From Nemophila menziesii (Eukaryota > Streptophyta > Magnoliopsida > Boraginales > Hydrophyllaceae), in assembly GCA_029959085.1 (NCBI GenBank), contig JARWIR010000171.1, positions 186,001 through 250,000 of the forward strand: 64,000 nucleotides of DNA, given 5' to 3'. Positions 23,065-35,330 of the stretch are shown here, in pieces. Positions within the stretch are counted from its first letter, which is position 1. Each line of letters opens with the position of its first letter. The notes beneath the pieces are model-generated. The model was not told the origin of the DNA, did not search any database, and saw nothing but the letters and a program-made list of their open reading frames with translations. The position numbers were made by a program, and so were the translations under genes.

Positions 23065-24381
23065 TTAACCAGCGCGAGGCTGGTTATCGGTGTTGCGTTC
23101 TGGACCTTTATGTCGCGTAACAGCATCATAAATCGCGTTTTGAAGTGTGTTTACGCCTAGGATTAAATTTCGAAGCAGGTCCAATTCTTTTGTAACGTTT
23201 CCCAAGGTAGCAATCATCCTCTCCTGATTCTCTTCCAACACCTGAATCTTCGCTTCCAACTCAGGTACAGTTTTCGCTTTCTTTGATTGAGGAGTTCTAG
23301 GACTTCTTGTAGCTCGTGTTGCCTCTTCATGGATGTTCTTGATTGTGCTCAAAGCTATACTCACACCAACTGAAACAGTATCGATGTTTGCGTTCTTACG
23401 CGGAATCTTTGCGTCTAGACATAACTGAGTAATAGTACAAGGAAACTTCAGATTTTGTTGTTTCATTGGTGATTTCGCGAACTCCATGATTGTATCATAA
23501 ATGATCTTGGCAACATCAAATGGTTTCTCCTCCAAAATACACTTAATAACAAATATGTGCTCTTTCTTCAACTCGGAAGTGTGTTTAATACCAAAGAAAG
23601 TGGGTATTATGAAACGAGACCAAACCTTAGCACGAGGTGTCAAACTACTGCTGTAAAACTGTCCAGGATACCTTTCACCTTCAGGAATTGGGCTAGTCCC
23701 ATTAACAAGCACGGTTCCCCAAAGGGATTCAAAATCAAAAGAAGGGTCATTAAGAGCTTCTTGGAAGGGGCATGTTCCAGAAAAATTGGGTAGTTTCAAT
23801 GATTTCCGAATACGTTCAATAGAGAAAGGAACTACCTTTTTGCGGATATCAATGGCATCATGTGAGGTAGCTAAACCTTCGTAAAATTCTCGCACAAAAG
23901 TAGGAATAAACTCAAGCTTCCTTTCTTGTAACTCTTTCCAACCAAACTTAGTACATGTCACAGCATATTCCTTGTAATCACTACTCGTAATACCCTTAGG
24001 AAAAGTCGTCTCCTCACCAAATTTCAAAAATTCAATTCTTTCACGAACCTGAGTATTCCAACAAGTGTAAACCCTCTTAGGCTTGTGGGCCCACCTCTTC
24101 ATACGCGGAAGTTTCGTCACGGGTGCTTCCGGAATCTCTTGTTCAGTTTCTTCCTCAATGTTCTTCGCAATTTCCTCTTCTGGTTCCTTCTCACTTTCAA
24201 TCTCATCAATTAGTCTTCTCTTTAGACCTGTGATTTCTTTTCTGTTAGAATCAAGCTTAACTTCGTCAATTTTTCGTTTAGGACGCGAATCAGGAATCTC
24301 AATAGCTTGTTCTTGAGAACCACCAATGGTGGTCTTTCTTCTAAGAGTAGTTCTTCGGAAATCACCGGTTCTGTTAGTCAT
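23065..24381 (-). CDS. Second Athila ORF, putative plant transposon protein domain
   Basis: 438 codons downstream of pol, where Athila elements carry their third, env-like or unknown ORF. An N-terminal ~85 residues are charged and disordered-looking. A globular core at ~100-340 has FVREFYEGL, RKKVVPFSIERIRKSL and RAKVWSRFI, which match the plant-retroelement domain called putative plant transposon protein (I recall it as PF20167). A predicted coiled coil at ~365-420 (ELEAKIQVLEENQERM) follows. I see no signal peptide or membrane helix, so it is not a classical envelope. Function unknown. Frame intact. Confidence 0.8.
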   Translation of the reverse strand: MTNRTGDFRRTTLRRKTTIGGSQEQAIEIPDSRPKRKIDEVKLDSNRKEITGLKRRLIDEIESEKEPEEEIAKNIEEETEQEIPEAPVTKLPRMKRWAHKPKRVYTCWNTQVRERIEFLKFGEETTFPKGITSSDYKEYAVTCTKFGWKELQERKLEFIPTFVREFYEGLATSHDAIDIRKKVVPFSIERIRKSLKLPNFSGTCPFQEALNDPSFDFESLWGTVLVNGTSPIPEGERYPGQFYSSSLTPRAKVWSRFIIPTFFGIKHTSELKKEHIFVIKCILEEKPFDVAKIIYDTIMEFAKSPMKQQNLKFPCTITQLCLDAKIPRKNANIDTVSVGVSIALSTIKNIHEEATRATRSPRTPQSKKAKTVPELEAKIQVLEENQERMIATLGNVTKELDLLRNLILGVNTLQNAIYDAVTRHKGPERNTDNQPRAG

Positions 24382-24764
24382 CTCTTTTCACCCCAAACTC
24401 AAAACTTCAAATAATGAAAAACTTAGGGAAAAGTTTAGAATTTTGATGTTTTGAGGTTTAAGAATTTAAGAACTAGGTGAAATATGAGATGGGTCTTGGT
24501 TAATTTGTATGGGAGAAGAAAGAATTGGGTTTAATTTAAGGAATTGGGTGAAGAAGAATCTTGGGAAAAACTAAGGATTTGATGTTATTTTGGAGAGGAG
24601 GTGAGTTGATCTTATGTTTTTGTGGTGCAAGAGGGTAGGATTTGATGATATATAGTGTTTTGGTAGATGAATTTCGGAGGTGGGGAGGCTATTGGTGCGT
24701 TTTAGGTAAAAACTTGCAAAAGAGGCTAAGAAAACTAGGTTAAATACCCAAAACCGCCTCTCAC

Positions 24765-25235
24765 AGCTTTCAAACCGGGTTCCCGGTTTTGGAAAACCGG
24801 GTCCCCGGTTCCGCGTCGCTGTGACGGCGCGGAAAAATAATTGTGGACTCTTTTTTTTTTTTTTTTTTTTCGAAACGCACCAAAACGCTGGACCCCAAGA
24901 CGCGGGGTCAGGGATTTTCTTCGCCGAAACCGGGTACCCGGTTCTGTGGAATGCGGGTTCCCGGAATTTCTTGATGGCGCGAGTCAAAACGCGCCAAAAC
25001 GCAGCATCCTGAAACGCTGGACCAGAAAATTTCACCAACAGCAGCTCCGAAACCGGGTACCCGGTTCTGCCAAATGCGGGTACCCGGATTTGTGTCGATG
25101 GCGCGAATCAAAACGCACGAAAACGCAGGCCACCAAGACGCTGGGTCAGGGAATTTCAGAAATTACAGCACCAAAACCGGGTACCCGGTTCTGTGGAATG
25201 CGGGTTCCCGGTTTCTCCTGGACATCCAACCTCTT
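24765..25235. repeat. GC-rich palindromic repeats of the inner element
   Basis: Repeated units built on AACCGGGTACCCGGTT and AACCGGGTTCCCGGTT alternate with GAATGCGGGTTCCCGG and AAACGC-CCA text, about 8 palindromes in 450 bp. A further copy lies at 22229-22262 in the tail. It sits between pol and the second ORF. Confidence 0.85.
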
Positions 25236-25446
25236 TTTCTTCTGTTTTCGCCAAATCGACCCCAAACTCAAGTCCTTTTTACCCCTGAAATCATCAAAAA
25301 CAACTACCCTTCCTCATTTCTTAATAAAAACAATAAAATTACGAAAATCAAACTAATCTAAATTGCAAAAATAGAAAAACTCAGCTAATATACAAGTGAT
25401 TGGCTTTTGTTTAACGTCGTTAAGCTCGACGGGTTACCTCACGCTA

Positions 25447-28400
25447 CTAAGGATTCTCGCGGAGGTACATGACCTCCCCGGGATGTGGATCTTCCGCGCG
25501 ATTGGTATCTTCACCTCCATGGTATATCTTTAGTCTGTGACCGTTAACCATAAAGGTACGGTTCTCTAGCGGATGTTCTATTTCTATCGCCCCATGAGGT
25601 GTAACTTTGGTCACAATGTATGGACCTGACCACTTAGATCTTAACTTACCCGGAAAATTGCTGAACTTTGAATTATACTTTAATACTTTTTGCCCCACTT
25701 CAAAGTTCTTTGGACGAATCCGATTGTCATGCCATTTCTTTGTATTTTCTTTGTAAAGTTTAGCATTTTCATAAGCATGCAATCGGAATTCGTCAAGTTC
25801 ATTTAGCTTCATCATACGATTCTTTCCGGCTAAGATAGGATCTAAGTTCAACTGCGCAATCGCCCAATAGGCACCCATTTCAAGCTCTAAAGGTAAGTGA
25901 CAAGCCTTACCATACACCATACGATAGGGAGATGCACCAACTGGAGTCTTAAACGCAGTACGATAGGCCCACAACGCATCATCTAATTTCATTGACCAAT
26001 CTTTTCTTGTAGGACCAACGGTTTTCTCTAGGATTGACTTGACTTCACGGTTCGAAACTTCAGCTTGACCATTGGATTGTGGATGGTATGCAGTAGATAC
26101 ACGGTGTCTAACTCCATATTTCTCTAGAACGGTCTTCAGATATTTATTAACGAAATGAGATCCTCCATCGCTAATAATCACTCTAGGTGTGCCATGTCTA
26201 GTGAAAATATGTGATTTCAAGAACTTGATCACCACTCGTGAATCATTGGTAGGTAAAGCCACCGCTTCTACCCACTTAGATACATAATCAACAGCTAATA
26301 AGATAAAGAGGTTACCATTTGAAGGAACGAAAGGACCCATAAAGTCTATGCCCCAAACATCGAATATCTCAACCTCTAACACATTATTACGTGGCATCTC
26401 ATCCCTCTTAGATATGTTTCCGGTAAACTGGCATCTCGAACATTTCTTAACATATTCATGGCAATCTTTAATAAGAGAAGGCCAGTAAAAACCTGATTGA
26501 AATACCTTCGCAGCAGTTCTATCTCCCTTAAAATGTCCTCCATATAAAGAATCATGGCATCCGGCTATAATGGCTTGAGTCTCTTCCCTTGCTACACATC
26601 TTCGTATCATTTGGTCAGCACAAACTTTGTAGAGGTACGGATCCTCCCAAAAGAACTGTCTCGCCCGATGAGCTAACCTCTTTCTTTCTTGATAAGTAGA
26701 ACCTTCAGGAAAAACACCACTCACCACTAAATTCGCAATATCTGCATACCACGGAGCCTCATAATCTCGAACAATGAATAAATTCTCATCAGGAAACTCT
26801 TCTCTAACCGCTTCAGTACCACTATTCATTTCTGAACCCTCTAAACGCGATAGATGATCTGCCACTTGATTTTCACAACCCTTTCTATCTTTGATCTCTA
26901 AATCGAACTCTTGAAGCAATAACACCCATCTGATTAACCTTGGTTTTGCATCTTTCTTCTCCATAAGAAATCTGATCGCGGAATGATCTGTATAAACAAT
27001 AACTTTCGCTCCAAGAAGATAAGAGCGAAATTTATCAAACGAATAGACAACTGCTAGCAACTCCTTTTCTGTAACTGTGTAATTAATCTGAGCACCACTA
27101 AAAGTTTTACTAGCATAGTAAATCGAATGAAAAACCTTCTCTTTTCTTTGTCCTAATACAGCTCCCATACACAAATCACTTGCATCACACATAACCTCAA
27201 ACGGTATATTCCAATCTGGAGGTAACACTATAGGAGCAGAAATGAGTTTTTCCTTGATTGCTTTGAAGGCCGCTAAACAAGCTTCATCAAAAAGGAATTT
27301 GCAATCCTTTTCGAGTAAGTTGCATAACGGTTTAGCAATCTTAGAAAAATCCTTAATAAAACGCCTATAAAAACCAGCATGGCCAAGAAAACTCCTTACC
27401 CCTTTAACAGAAACAGGAGGGGGAAGAGTTTTAATTACCTCTATCTTTGCTCTATCAACCTCTAAACCAGCACTCGAAACTTTGTGACCCAGAACAATAC
27501 CTTCGCGAACCATGAAATGACACTTCTCCCAGTTGAGCACCAAATCTGTTTCCTTGCATCTCACTAACACTTTCTCCAAGTTATCTAAACATATATCAAA
27601 ATCATCACCAAACACGGAGAAATCGTCCATAAACACTTCAAGGAAATTATCTATCATGTCCCAGAAGATGGCCATCATACACCTTTGAAAAGTAGCGGGA
27701 GCGTTACACAATCCAAATGGCATTCTGCGATATGCAAAAGTACCAAATGGGCATGTAAAGGTAGTTTTATGTTGATCTTCTGGAGCCACGTAAATCTGAT
27801 TGTACCCGGAGTAACCATCCAAGAAGCAATAGTACTCTCTTCCGGCTAATTTATCTAACATTTGATCAATGAAGGGCAAAGAGAAATGATCTTTTCTTGT
27901 GGCCTTGTTCAGCTTCCTATAATCCATGCAAACTCTCCATCCAACTACCGTTCTTGAAGGAATCGCTTCATTTTTATCATTAAGAACCGTTGTCATTCCT
28001 CCCTTCTTTGGTACACACTGAACCGGACTCACCCATTCACTACTCGAAATGGGATAAATAATCCCCGCATCTAAAAGCTTGATCACCTCTTTCTTCACCA
28101 CATCCTTCATAGCGGGCATTAGTCTTCTCTGACCTTCAACTGAGCGTGCATTAGCGTCTTCAAGTATAATTTTATGTTGACAATAGGATGGACTAATGCC
28201 TTTGATATCAGCAATTGTCCAACCTATTGCTTCTTTGTTGGCTCTCAACACACGCAACAGTTTATCTTCTTGAGGACCTGTTAAATTAGCTGAAACAATA
28301 ACAGGTAGAGTTTCATTAGTACCCAAATATGCATACCTCAAGTGTGTTGGCAATGGTTTTTCTTCCAACTCCGGAGGAGATTCAATTGAAGGCTTCTTTT

Positions 28401-31128
28401 TAGGAATAATCTCCCCCGGTTCTCTTACAGGTTCATAGGCAAGACGCCTATATTTCGGATTTTCAGAATTGAGAGCTGCCACTGTTTCTGTAAGCTCCTC
28501 CATCATCTCAGGTGAATCTAATGTCAAAGCAGCCTGCAAGATATCATCAAAATTTAAACAATTAAATACCTCTTGCGATGCTTGCTCTACTACATCCATT
28601 CTGAAGCAATCTTCCTGAGAATCTGGGAATTTCATAGCTCGAAATACATTGAATTTCACTTCCTCATCTTGTATCCTCATTGTCAATTCGCCATTCTCTA
28701 CATCGATCAATGTCCTCCCTGTAGCTAGGAAGGGTCTACCCAAAATAATGGGGACATTTCTATCTGCATTGTATTCAAGAATTACGAAATCAACAGGAAA
28801 TATAAGTGTACCTGCCTTAACAAGAACATCCTCAATGCGGCCTTCAGGATGAGCAAGAGACCTGTCCGCCATTTGCAAGACCATAGAGGTGGGTCTTGCA
28901 TTTCCAATTTTAAGCTTATCAAACACTGACTTGGGCATCAAGTTGATGCTTGCCCCCAAATCGCATAGCGCCTTTCCCTTCCATTCTTCTCCAATTGATA
29001 TGGGAATCGTGAAACTCCCCGGATCAACTAACTTCGGAGGTAATTTACTCTGACAAATCGCACTACACTCTTCAGGAAGGCCAATCATCTCATTATCACA
29101 GTAGGGCCTTTTGTTAGTGAGGGCCCTCTTTAAAAACTTCGTATACTTAGGAATATCTCGAATCGCCTCAAGTAACGGAATATTAATACTTAGACCCCTT
29201 ACCCTATTAAAGAATTTCTGAAAATCACCCAAGTCACCCTTTTTCTGAACTCGTGATGGAAACGGTGGTGGAGGGCGATTTACCATACTATCATCTTTCT
29301 TCTTCGAAGCCTCTCTTGGCCTTACTATTTCTTCAACTTCATCTTCCTTCTCATTTTTTTTCTCATTTTCTTTCTCACCTACTTCCTTTTCTTTTCTTGG
29401 AACTTCTTTCTCTTTCATAACGGGAAAAGGAGGTGGGAGAAGGTTCTTACCACTTCTCAAGGTAACAGCTTTACAATCTTCACGTTGTGGTGGATTTTCG
29501 GTATCGCTTGGAAGTTGTCCTTGTGGACGTTGATTGAGCTGTTTACTGATTTGACTCAGCTGATTCTGGAACATCTTCATATTTGCTTCAGCTGCATTTT
29601 GTCTTTCTATTGCAGCGTTCTGACGTTCTATTGCTGCGTTCTGACGTTCCATTGCTTGTGCTTGTAGAGCAATCAAATTTTCAACAGTTTTCTGAAGGGT
29701 GAGTACCCCTTCTTGTGGATGGGCAGGTAAAGCTTTCTGGTTTAGCGTTTCATCGTAAGTATTCTGAGGAACTTGTCTTGGTACATAAGTATTCTGATTC
29801 TGTCCTCCTTGATAATTGTTTTGTGGTCTAGGATTATAGTTATTACCTTGGGGACGCGGCTGATACGCATATGTAGGATTGGCTGCCCCATTAGGATTCG
29901 AATATTGAAACCCAGGATGGTTTCTGTTAGGTTGATATCCATTACCACTCGAATTAAAATTACCTCTGTTGGACATAAACATCACTGATTCTTGATTATT
30001 CGGACAATTCTCTTCATCATGATCATCAACTCTACAAACGGAACACATATAAACCTCTTGTGCAGCTTGCACAGCTACTTTCTTACCCGAAAATCCTTCT
30101 TTTACAGCTAAAGTAAGCTGCTTTAATTGTTGCTCCAAAGTGTTTTGAATCTTCGTTTCAAAGGTAGCAAATTTCTCTTCTATGTCAACATTATTAACAC
30201 CCTTAACAGGTGTTCTCACTGATTTCCAACCAACTTCGTTCTTGACTGTTCGTTCTAAAATAATTTTGGCGTGAGCTGGTTGAACTTGAAGGAAACCTGC
30301 ACCACATAACGTATCTAACTTTTCTCTCGAAGTTCCATCAAGGCCTCTATAAAGAATCTTTAACTGCTGTAATTCTGAAAAACCATGATTTGGAACTCTA
30401 CGCAAACACATCTGAAATCTAGTCCAACTCTTACCCACAGTTTCATCGTATTCTTGACGAAAATTAGTCAACTCCAATTCAGCATCTAACCTCATATTGC
30501 TCGGATAATACCTGTCGAAAAATGCGGCTTCTAATTGATCCCAATTTGTTATCTTCGTCGGATCTTGTGTATCATGCCATTCGCTTGCTCCATCTATAAC
30601 AAAGAATTTGAATGCTGCAAAATACATCTGCTCTCTAGAGACGCCTTGTGTGATGTAAGAATCACAAATTTGTTTGAATTTCTGAACCGCTCTAATAGGA
30701 TCTTCAGAAGGTCTTCCACGAAAATTCCCAAAATTTTGAAATTGCGCTAACATACCCGAATCTGGACGGAATCGCGGAACATTAATATCTGGAGCGCCTA
30801 CTCCTATAGCAGGAGCATGAAATGGGATTTCTAGAGGGCCATTAGTGAACCATGGATCTTGATTCATTACGAACTGGACTGGAGGATTAGGGTGTAATGG
30901 TTGAACTTGAGGAATAACGCCTGGAGCTAAAGGTTGGCCATTTGCATCTAACTGGCCTTGTCCATTCTGTTGACCTTGAATAATGATATTCTCCATTCTG
31001 TTACTTAATTCTTCTACTTCTAAAGCTTCTCGTTCTCTTCTTCTTCTGTTCGCAAGTCTGATCAACGATTCTGGATTACTAAGGATCGGAGGTGTTGGCT
31101 CTAGATCCTTGAATAGCCTTCTTCGCAT
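25447..31128 (-). CDS. gag-pol: Gag-Pol polyprotein of an Athila-type Ty3 retrotransposon
   Basis: One open frame of 1893 codons. Gag occupies about residues 110-480 (retrotransposon gag core 140-300; CCHC knuckle at 362-375). A heptad-like RQNAAIE repeat lies near 495-513. Aspartic protease: CDLGAS at 722-727. Reverse transcriptase: about 1020-1200, catalytic FMDD at 1166-1169. RNase H: Asp1315, Glu1355, Asp1381 and Asp1424. Integrase: HHCC finger (His1525, His1532, Cys1563, Cys1566) and D,D35E (Asp1595, Asp1654, Glu1690), ending in a GPY-like SGPYIV segment near 1840. All key residues are present and there is no stop or frameshift, so this copy could be active. It would act in cytoplasmic particles and then in the nucleus. 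It is the likely source of enzymes for the two neighbouring elements that lack RT. Confidence 0.96.
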   Translation of the reverse strand: MRRRLFKDLEPTPPILSNPESLIRLANRRRREREALEVEELSNRMENIIIQGQQNGQGQLDANGQPLAPGVIPQVQPLHPNPPVQFVMNQDPWFTNGPLEIPFHAPAIGVGAPDINVPRFRPDSGMLAQFQNFGNFRGRPSEDPIRAVQKFKQICDSYITQGVSREQMYFAAFKFFVIDGASEWHDTQDPTKITNWDQLEAAFFDRYYPSNMRLDAELELTNFRQEYDETVGKSWTRFQMCLRRVPNHGFSELQQLKILYRGLDGTSREKLDTLCGAGFLQVQPAHAKIILERTVKNEVGWKSVRTPVKGVNNVDIEEKFATFETKIQNTLEQQLKQLTLAVKEGFSGKKVAVQAAQEVYMCSVCRVDDHDEENCPNNQESVMFMSNRGNFNSSGNGYQPNRNHPGFQYSNPNGAANPTYAYQPRPQGNNYNPRPQNNYQGGQNQNTYVPRQVPQNTYDETLNQKALPAHPQEGVLTLQKTVENLIALQAQAMERQNAAIERQNAAIERQNAAEANMKMFQNQLSQISKQLNQRPQGQLPSDTENPPQREDCKAVTLRSGKNLLPPPFPVMKEKEVPRKEKEVGEKENEKKNEKEDEVEEIVRPREASKKKDDSMVNRPPPPFPSRVQKKGDLGDFQKFFNRVRGLSINIPLLEAIRDIPKYTKFLKRALTNKRPYCDNEMIGLPEECSAICQSKLPPKLVDPGSFTIPISIGEEWKGKALCDLGASINLMPKSVFDKLKIGNARPTSMVLQMADRSLAHPEGRIEDVLVKAGTLIFPVDFVILEYNADRNVPIILGRPFLATGRTLIDVENGELTMRIQDEEVKFNVFRAMKFPDSQEDCFRMDVVEQASQEVFNCLNFDDILQAALTLDSPEMMEELTETVAALNSENPKYRRLAYEPVREPGEIIPKKKPSIESPPELEEKPLPTHLRYAYLGTNETLPVIVSANLTGPQEDKLLRVLRANKEAIGWTIADIKGISPSYCQHKIILEDANARSVEGQRRLMPAMKDVVKKEVIKLLDAGIIYPISSSEWVSPVQCVPKKGGMTTVLNDKNEAIPSRTVVGWRVCMDYRKLNKATRKDHFSLPFIDQMLDKLAGREYYCFLDGYSGYNQIYVAPEDQHKTTFTCPFGTFAYRRMPFGLCNAPATFQRCMMAIFWDMIDNFLEVFMDDFSVFGDDFDICLDNLEKVLVRCKETDLVLNWEKCHFMVREGIVLGHKVSSAGLEVDRAKIEVIKTLPPPVSVKGVRSFLGHAGFYRRFIKDFSKIAKPLCNLLEKDCKFLFDEACLAAFKAIKEKLISAPIVLPPDWNIPFEVMCDASDLCMGAVLGQRKEKVFHSIYYASKTFSGAQINYTVTEKELLAVVYSFDKFRSYLLGAKVIVYTDHSAIRFLMEKKDAKPRLIRWVLLLQEFDLEIKDRKGCENQVADHLSRLEGSEMNSGTEAVREEFPDENLFIVRDYEAPWYADIANLVVSGVFPEGSTYQERKRLAHRARQFFWEDPYLYKVCADQMIRRCVAREETQAIIAGCHDSLYGGHFKGDRTAAKVFQSGFYWPSLIKDCHEYVKKCSRCQFTGNISKRDEMPRNNVLEVEIFDVWGIDFMGPFVPSNGNLFILLAVDYVSKWVEAVALPTNDSRVVIKFLKSHIFTRHGTPRVIISDGGSHFVNKYLKTVLEKYGVRHRVSTAYHPQSNGQAEVSNREVKSILEKTVGPTRKDWSMKLDDALWAYRTAFKTPVGASPYRMVYGKACHLPLELEMGAYWAIAQLNLDPILAGKNRMMKLNELDEFRLHAYENAKLYKENTKKWHDNRIRPKNFEVGQKVLKYNSKFSNFPGKLRSKWSGPYIVTKVTPHGAIEIEHPLENRTFMVNGHRLKIYHGGEDTNRAEDPHPGEVMYLRENP

Positions 31129-31237
31129 ACACCAAACCTAAAACCTGAAAAAGCTAACAAACAAAAAGCGTAAAACTGATAAAATAAAATAAATGCACTT
31201 ATCACTAAAGGATAAACACCGTGGTCACACGCTACCG

Positions 31238-31255
31238 TCCCCGGCAGCGGCGCCA
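31238..31255 (-). other. Primer-binding site (tRNA-Asp) of the inner element
   Basis: Minus-strand TGGCGCCGCTGCCGGGGA, identical to that of the outer and third elements. About 110 nt separate it from the gag-pol ATG at 31128. Confidence 0.92.
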
Positions 31256-31261
31256 AAAACT

Positions 31262-32824
31262 TGGTGGTCCTTTGTGTGTTCTAAAAATAAATGCAAATGC
31301 TAATCGAACCACAACCGCAAGTGTACGGTTGTCCCAAGTAGTAATTCTGATAAATCAGATTCGTTCCAAGGACGGATGGTTGATCACAATGTCTAGCAAA
31401 TAGTGATTGATGCACTTATGAAAATAAAAGAGGATAAAATGTTTGTTTGGTTTTGTTTATTCTAACTAAATAAATAAAAGACAAATATTAAAATGCAAGT
31501 AAAAGATGAGACGCAAGTAAAATGTATGAAAACGCAATATGAGATGTAGTACTTGAGAACGCAAGGATCCTCCTAATTTTACTTTCTAACTTATGTTGTT
31601 TAAGGGTTAAATCGGTCAATTACAATGGTCGGGATTCTAATATCCTTATACCCCCGTCAGGGTGGACTATAAGGCAATCCTAAAGTGTCACTAGTCCCGT
31701 CAGGGTAAATATGATCCACCGTTGGATGATTAAGATTTATTACCACATTGGCCCTAGGATTAACTAAGTTCGTCAGAATCAATAGCTTTTATCCTAGATT
31801 GAACAACTATTTCTGTATCTAAACCCCCGTCAGGATGATCCATACGCCACATATATGGAATAGCTTAGATACTAATACCTAATTTTAGTTCGCGACTCTA
31901 AAATCAGTAAACATTCACAAATTGTCGAAAAGAGTAAAAGACCTAATTTAGTTTAATTCAATAAAAACCCAAATTCAACATTCGTTATAATATAAAATCA
32001 GGATTCACCCATTGTTTGTTCTCAAGCACTAATAGAAATTTAGCTCATATTAAAATTAAAAACGAAATAAAAAGAAATGGAATTCATATTCGTTACAAAA
32101 TTAAAATAAAAGAAAAACCTAATTTTCGGAAGTAGAATGACTACGAACGGAGCTATAGACCCACTCCAGCTCTTGTAGCTTCTCCTTTCTTCCTGCTGTA
32201 GCTTCTCTGGTGTTTTTTAATCTTGTGGAAAGTGAATTGTGTTTAAAATAAGAGTCCAGACCTCCTTTTATAGTTAAAAATTCGGACTAGGGCTTGGACC
32301 AGAAAATAAAAGCCTAGTTAAAAGTCCAAGCCCACTTTCTAAGCCCAAAATCCCGTAACTGATGACAGGCCTTCACTAAAACTGCTTTTCCCGATGCGTT
32401 ACAACTCCGATTGACCTCATTCCAGTTGCTAAAGTTCCGTACTTCGATAAGGAATGTTTTCTCTTCAAAGGTCAGCGGCTCAATCAGCTCTTAAGTACCT
32501 CGAAAACAGCAATCAAGGGCCTGGAAAATGGATTTTCAGCTCTAAAATAAAATCTTTGGGATTTCTCTTCAAGTCTTGACTCTATCTTTTGATCTTTGAC
32601 TTTATCTTCGGATTCCTTTCCTAGCTAACATCTAAAAACATGTAAACTTTACACTAAAAATACCAATATTACGCGCAAAAGTTTAATAATTCAAAAATGC
32701 TAGAAATAAGAAGGGAAATCCGAATTATTGCATATTTCATTCAAAAGTCTATCGAATTAATTAAATAAACACCAAAAATGATGTCTCCTAAGGGTCTAAA
32801 ATAAGAACAATTAGGGAGACATCA
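31262..32824 (-). repeat. 5' LTR of the inner element
   Basis: Ends in TCA at 32824, directly before target duplication CAATC. The primer site starts 6 nt from its other edge. Confidence 0.95.
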
Positions 32825-32827
32825 CAA

Positions 32828-32845
32828 TCCCCGGCAGCGGCGCCA
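32828..32845 (-). other. Primer-binding site (tRNA-Asp) of the outer element
   Basis: On the minus strand TGGCGCCGCTGCCGGGGA, six nt from the LTR. It complements the 3' end of plant tRNA-Asp with one mismatch, the standard Athila primer. The inner element's target duplication CAATC (32825-32829) overlaps its last two bases. Confidence 0.88.
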
Positions 32846-32851
32846 AAAACT

Positions 32852-34604
32852 TGGTGGGTCCTGGGGTGTTATAAAATTAATGCGATAAATAAAAGGAACC
32901 ACAATACCGCAAGTGTACGGTTGTCCAAGTAATACTCCGATAAGTCGGATTCGTTCTCAGGGATTGGACTGGTATAACCCAAGTGTTCAATAAACAAGTA
33001 GTAGTAATTGCAAATACAGAAAAGTAAAAGATAAAATATATTTGTTTGGTTTTTTATATTAATCCTAAGAATGCATGAAAATAAATAACTGAAAATAAAT
33101 ACTAAAGAACTAGATGCAGATATGAGCTATACTTGAGTCTCGCAAGGAATCCACTTAATCAATATAATCTATGCTATGTTTAAGGGTAGAATTGGAATTA
33201 TAATATTAGTCGGGACTCTAATATCTCCTAGCCCCCTGTCGGGTGGACCTAGAAGCTATCCTAAAGTATCATAAACACCTGCATGGTCGAATATGGCTTT
33301 TCGGATGATAAGATTTTACCTCTTTGGCTATGTAACTAGTTAAGCCTGTCGGTCAATAACGGACATTACACGGGTATTACCTAGATCTGTATTCAAACCC
33401 CCCTGTCGGATGATCACTTCGCCACTAAAGTGAATAGCCCAAATACTAAAAGCTAATTCTAGTTGCGCGGAAAAGAATTAGTAATAAAAACAAAGTAATA
33501 ACCAATACCTAAGACCTAATTCAATTTAAATCATAACAATCCTAAATTCAAAACATAAATTAAATTAATTAGGGTTCGTCCCTTTATTGCGATTCTCAAG
33601 TAATTAAGGTTTAGCTCATATTGAAAGTAAAAACAGTGAAGAAATTAATACTATACATGTCCTAATAACAAAAATAAAATAAGAACCTAGATAGAGGAAT
33701 TGGCTTGAACTGTTGTTGGAGATATAGACAGTCTCCAGCTTCTGCTCTTGCTTCCGCCTCTTGACACTCTCTCTAAGGATGTATATATTGAATAAATTGT
33801 GAGAGGTACTGAATAATGAGGTCTAAGGGGTGTATTTATAGGTGTTGGAAGACCCTAGGTCGAATTACTTGGAGTGGAAGACAAGGCAAAGACTCTTAAA
33901 TTCGTAGCTCTAAAAGATAAGATTCTGCTGATTTGATTTGGTCATATCTTTTTGAATACTTATCCGTTTGAGAAGTTCCAATATATGAAATTGCTTGTGT
34001 TGGAAAGCTCTTTCTATTGGTGCAGACCATTCGTCCAGAATCCTAGCCAATCTTTTATTATGATTTAATTCCTAAAACGTGGCTGGATTTCAGATTTCAA
34101 AAGGCAGCTTTATCTTTTCCTCCTTTGAATAAATCTTTACCAAATCTTCTTATTTACATGTAAATCTTCTTTCCTTTCATCTTTATCTTGACTTGGCCTC
34201 TAAGTAATTACCATTTATCTTTTTAAAGCTTCACATTAAATAAATAATTAAACCGCATATGCTTAAGAAGAATAAATCAATAAATCAAGAAATCGAAATA
34301 GGAAAGTGTACTCTAAAAATAGAAACTCGACTCAAAATCATTTCCTAACACTCTAAAATACACAAAGACTTTATTATCACTTCTTCTCCTTGGATTGGTC
34401 TTTAAGTAATTCAAGAACCAATTAACTTTGCATTAAAAATAGTCAAATTTAGGCACAAAAGCTCAGTTTCCGCAAATAGTTAATTTCCAAGGGGAGAAAG
34501 TGCAATATGATCAAATAAGCCTAAAAGTCTATCAAATAACTCATTTATTCACCTAAAAGGATGTCTCCAATGGGCTAAGAATTAGAACAAATAGGGAGAC
34601 ATCA
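32852..34604 (-). repeat. 5' LTR of the outer element
   Basis: Same length (1753 bp) as 14256-16008 and nearly identical. In minus sense it would hold the promoter. Confidence 0.93.
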
Positions 34605-35118
34605 GATGGCATATTAGAGTATAACATGAGGAAAAAAATAATAATGGAAGAAGAGGAGTTGTCAAAACCGAAATACGTATACTTTCGTGGTTGCTTGCAC
34701 CTATTGCAGGTTTGGTTAATTTGTCATTATTTGTAAATGTCACCGAATTATTTTTTCAGACTATATGTAATTGTTACTGGTTTTTATGTTGTAGCTTATG
34801 TTCCTTGACCACGTGAATCATCGAAGGAAGTGCAAGCGTGAGCACAATGAGTCGCCGTCTATGGGTTATTGGACAGCGGCGAAAGTTTCATCCAAGATAC
34901 AGAGAATTGGTGGTGATTTTCTAATAAAGGGTGAATGTAACTTAATGCCGAAGTTGCGAGGTATTCGGGCACCTGTAGAAGGACATGCAATTGCAGAAAG
35001 TATTGTATCGTCGGTAGAAAAGATGAAACGCGATCTATCGAAAAAGTTTGACTTTTTGGTTAACCGTGATGTAGAACGCCAAGGTATGGACCCGATGCTC
35101 TTCGAGAACATTGCAAAT

Positions 35119-35330
35119 TTGCAAGGGAAATTAGACACACTCCAAAAATGTGTGTTGAAAGAAAAAATTATTGTTCCGGAAGTATCGACTGAGATTGAAA
35201 CAGGTTCGTCGTCAAAAGAGGCGGCAAATTTGGAAGGGAAAGTCCATACAGTCAAAAAATCTGTGATGAAGGAAAAAACTATGGTTCCGGAAGTAGCCGT
35301 TGAGATTGAAGCAGGTTCGTCGTCAAAACC
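35119..35330 (+). repeat. In-frame ~114-bp duplication in the Ulp1 gene
   Basis: Two adjacent copies encode the same pattern: ANLQGKLDTLQK...EVSTEIETGSSSK and ANLEGKVHTVKK...EVAVEIEAGSSSK. They are diverged but in frame, in the linker between the N-terminal domain and the protease. Confidence 0.85.

Larger units (their letters stand above)
20022..32824 (-). mobile_element. Inner Athila-type Ty3 LTR retrotransposon, full-length and apparently intact
   Basis: LTRs 20022-21585 (1564 bp) and 31262-32824 (1563 bp) differ at about three bases and one C-run length, so insertion was recent. Target duplication CAATC (20017-20021 and 32825-32829). Order on the minus strand: 5' LTR, tRNA-Asp primer site, uninterrupted gag-pol, GC-rich palindromic block, a second ORF in the position Athila elements use for an env-like gene, a structured 3' tail, polypurine tract, 3' LTR. 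It sits in the primer-binding site of the outer element. Confidence 0.97.
14256..34604 (-). mobile_element. Outer Athila-like LTR retrotransposon, non-autonomous, host of a nested element
   Basis: LTRs of 1753 bp (14256-16008 and 32852-34604), target duplication GATGG (14251-14255 and 34605-34609). Sense strand is minus: the primer site beside the right LTR matches tRNA-Asp, and the polypurine tract lies beside the left LTR. Excluding the nested element, the interior is only ~4.0 kb with two small unknown ORFs and no protease, RT, RNase H or integrase. Its 3' third is collinear with the autonomous inner element, so it was probably mobilised in trans. The LTRs differ at about 13 sites by eye (~99.3% identity). 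Confidence 0.95.

Noticed and set aside
23065..24381. Envelope glycoprotein
   Set aside because: No signal peptide, transmembrane helix or furin-like site; it fits the plant transposon protein domain instead.
24571..25361. ORFs over the CCGGGTACCCGG repeats
   Set aside because: Both strands are open because of palindromic repeats; repetitive peptide VPGF/GTRI has no family.
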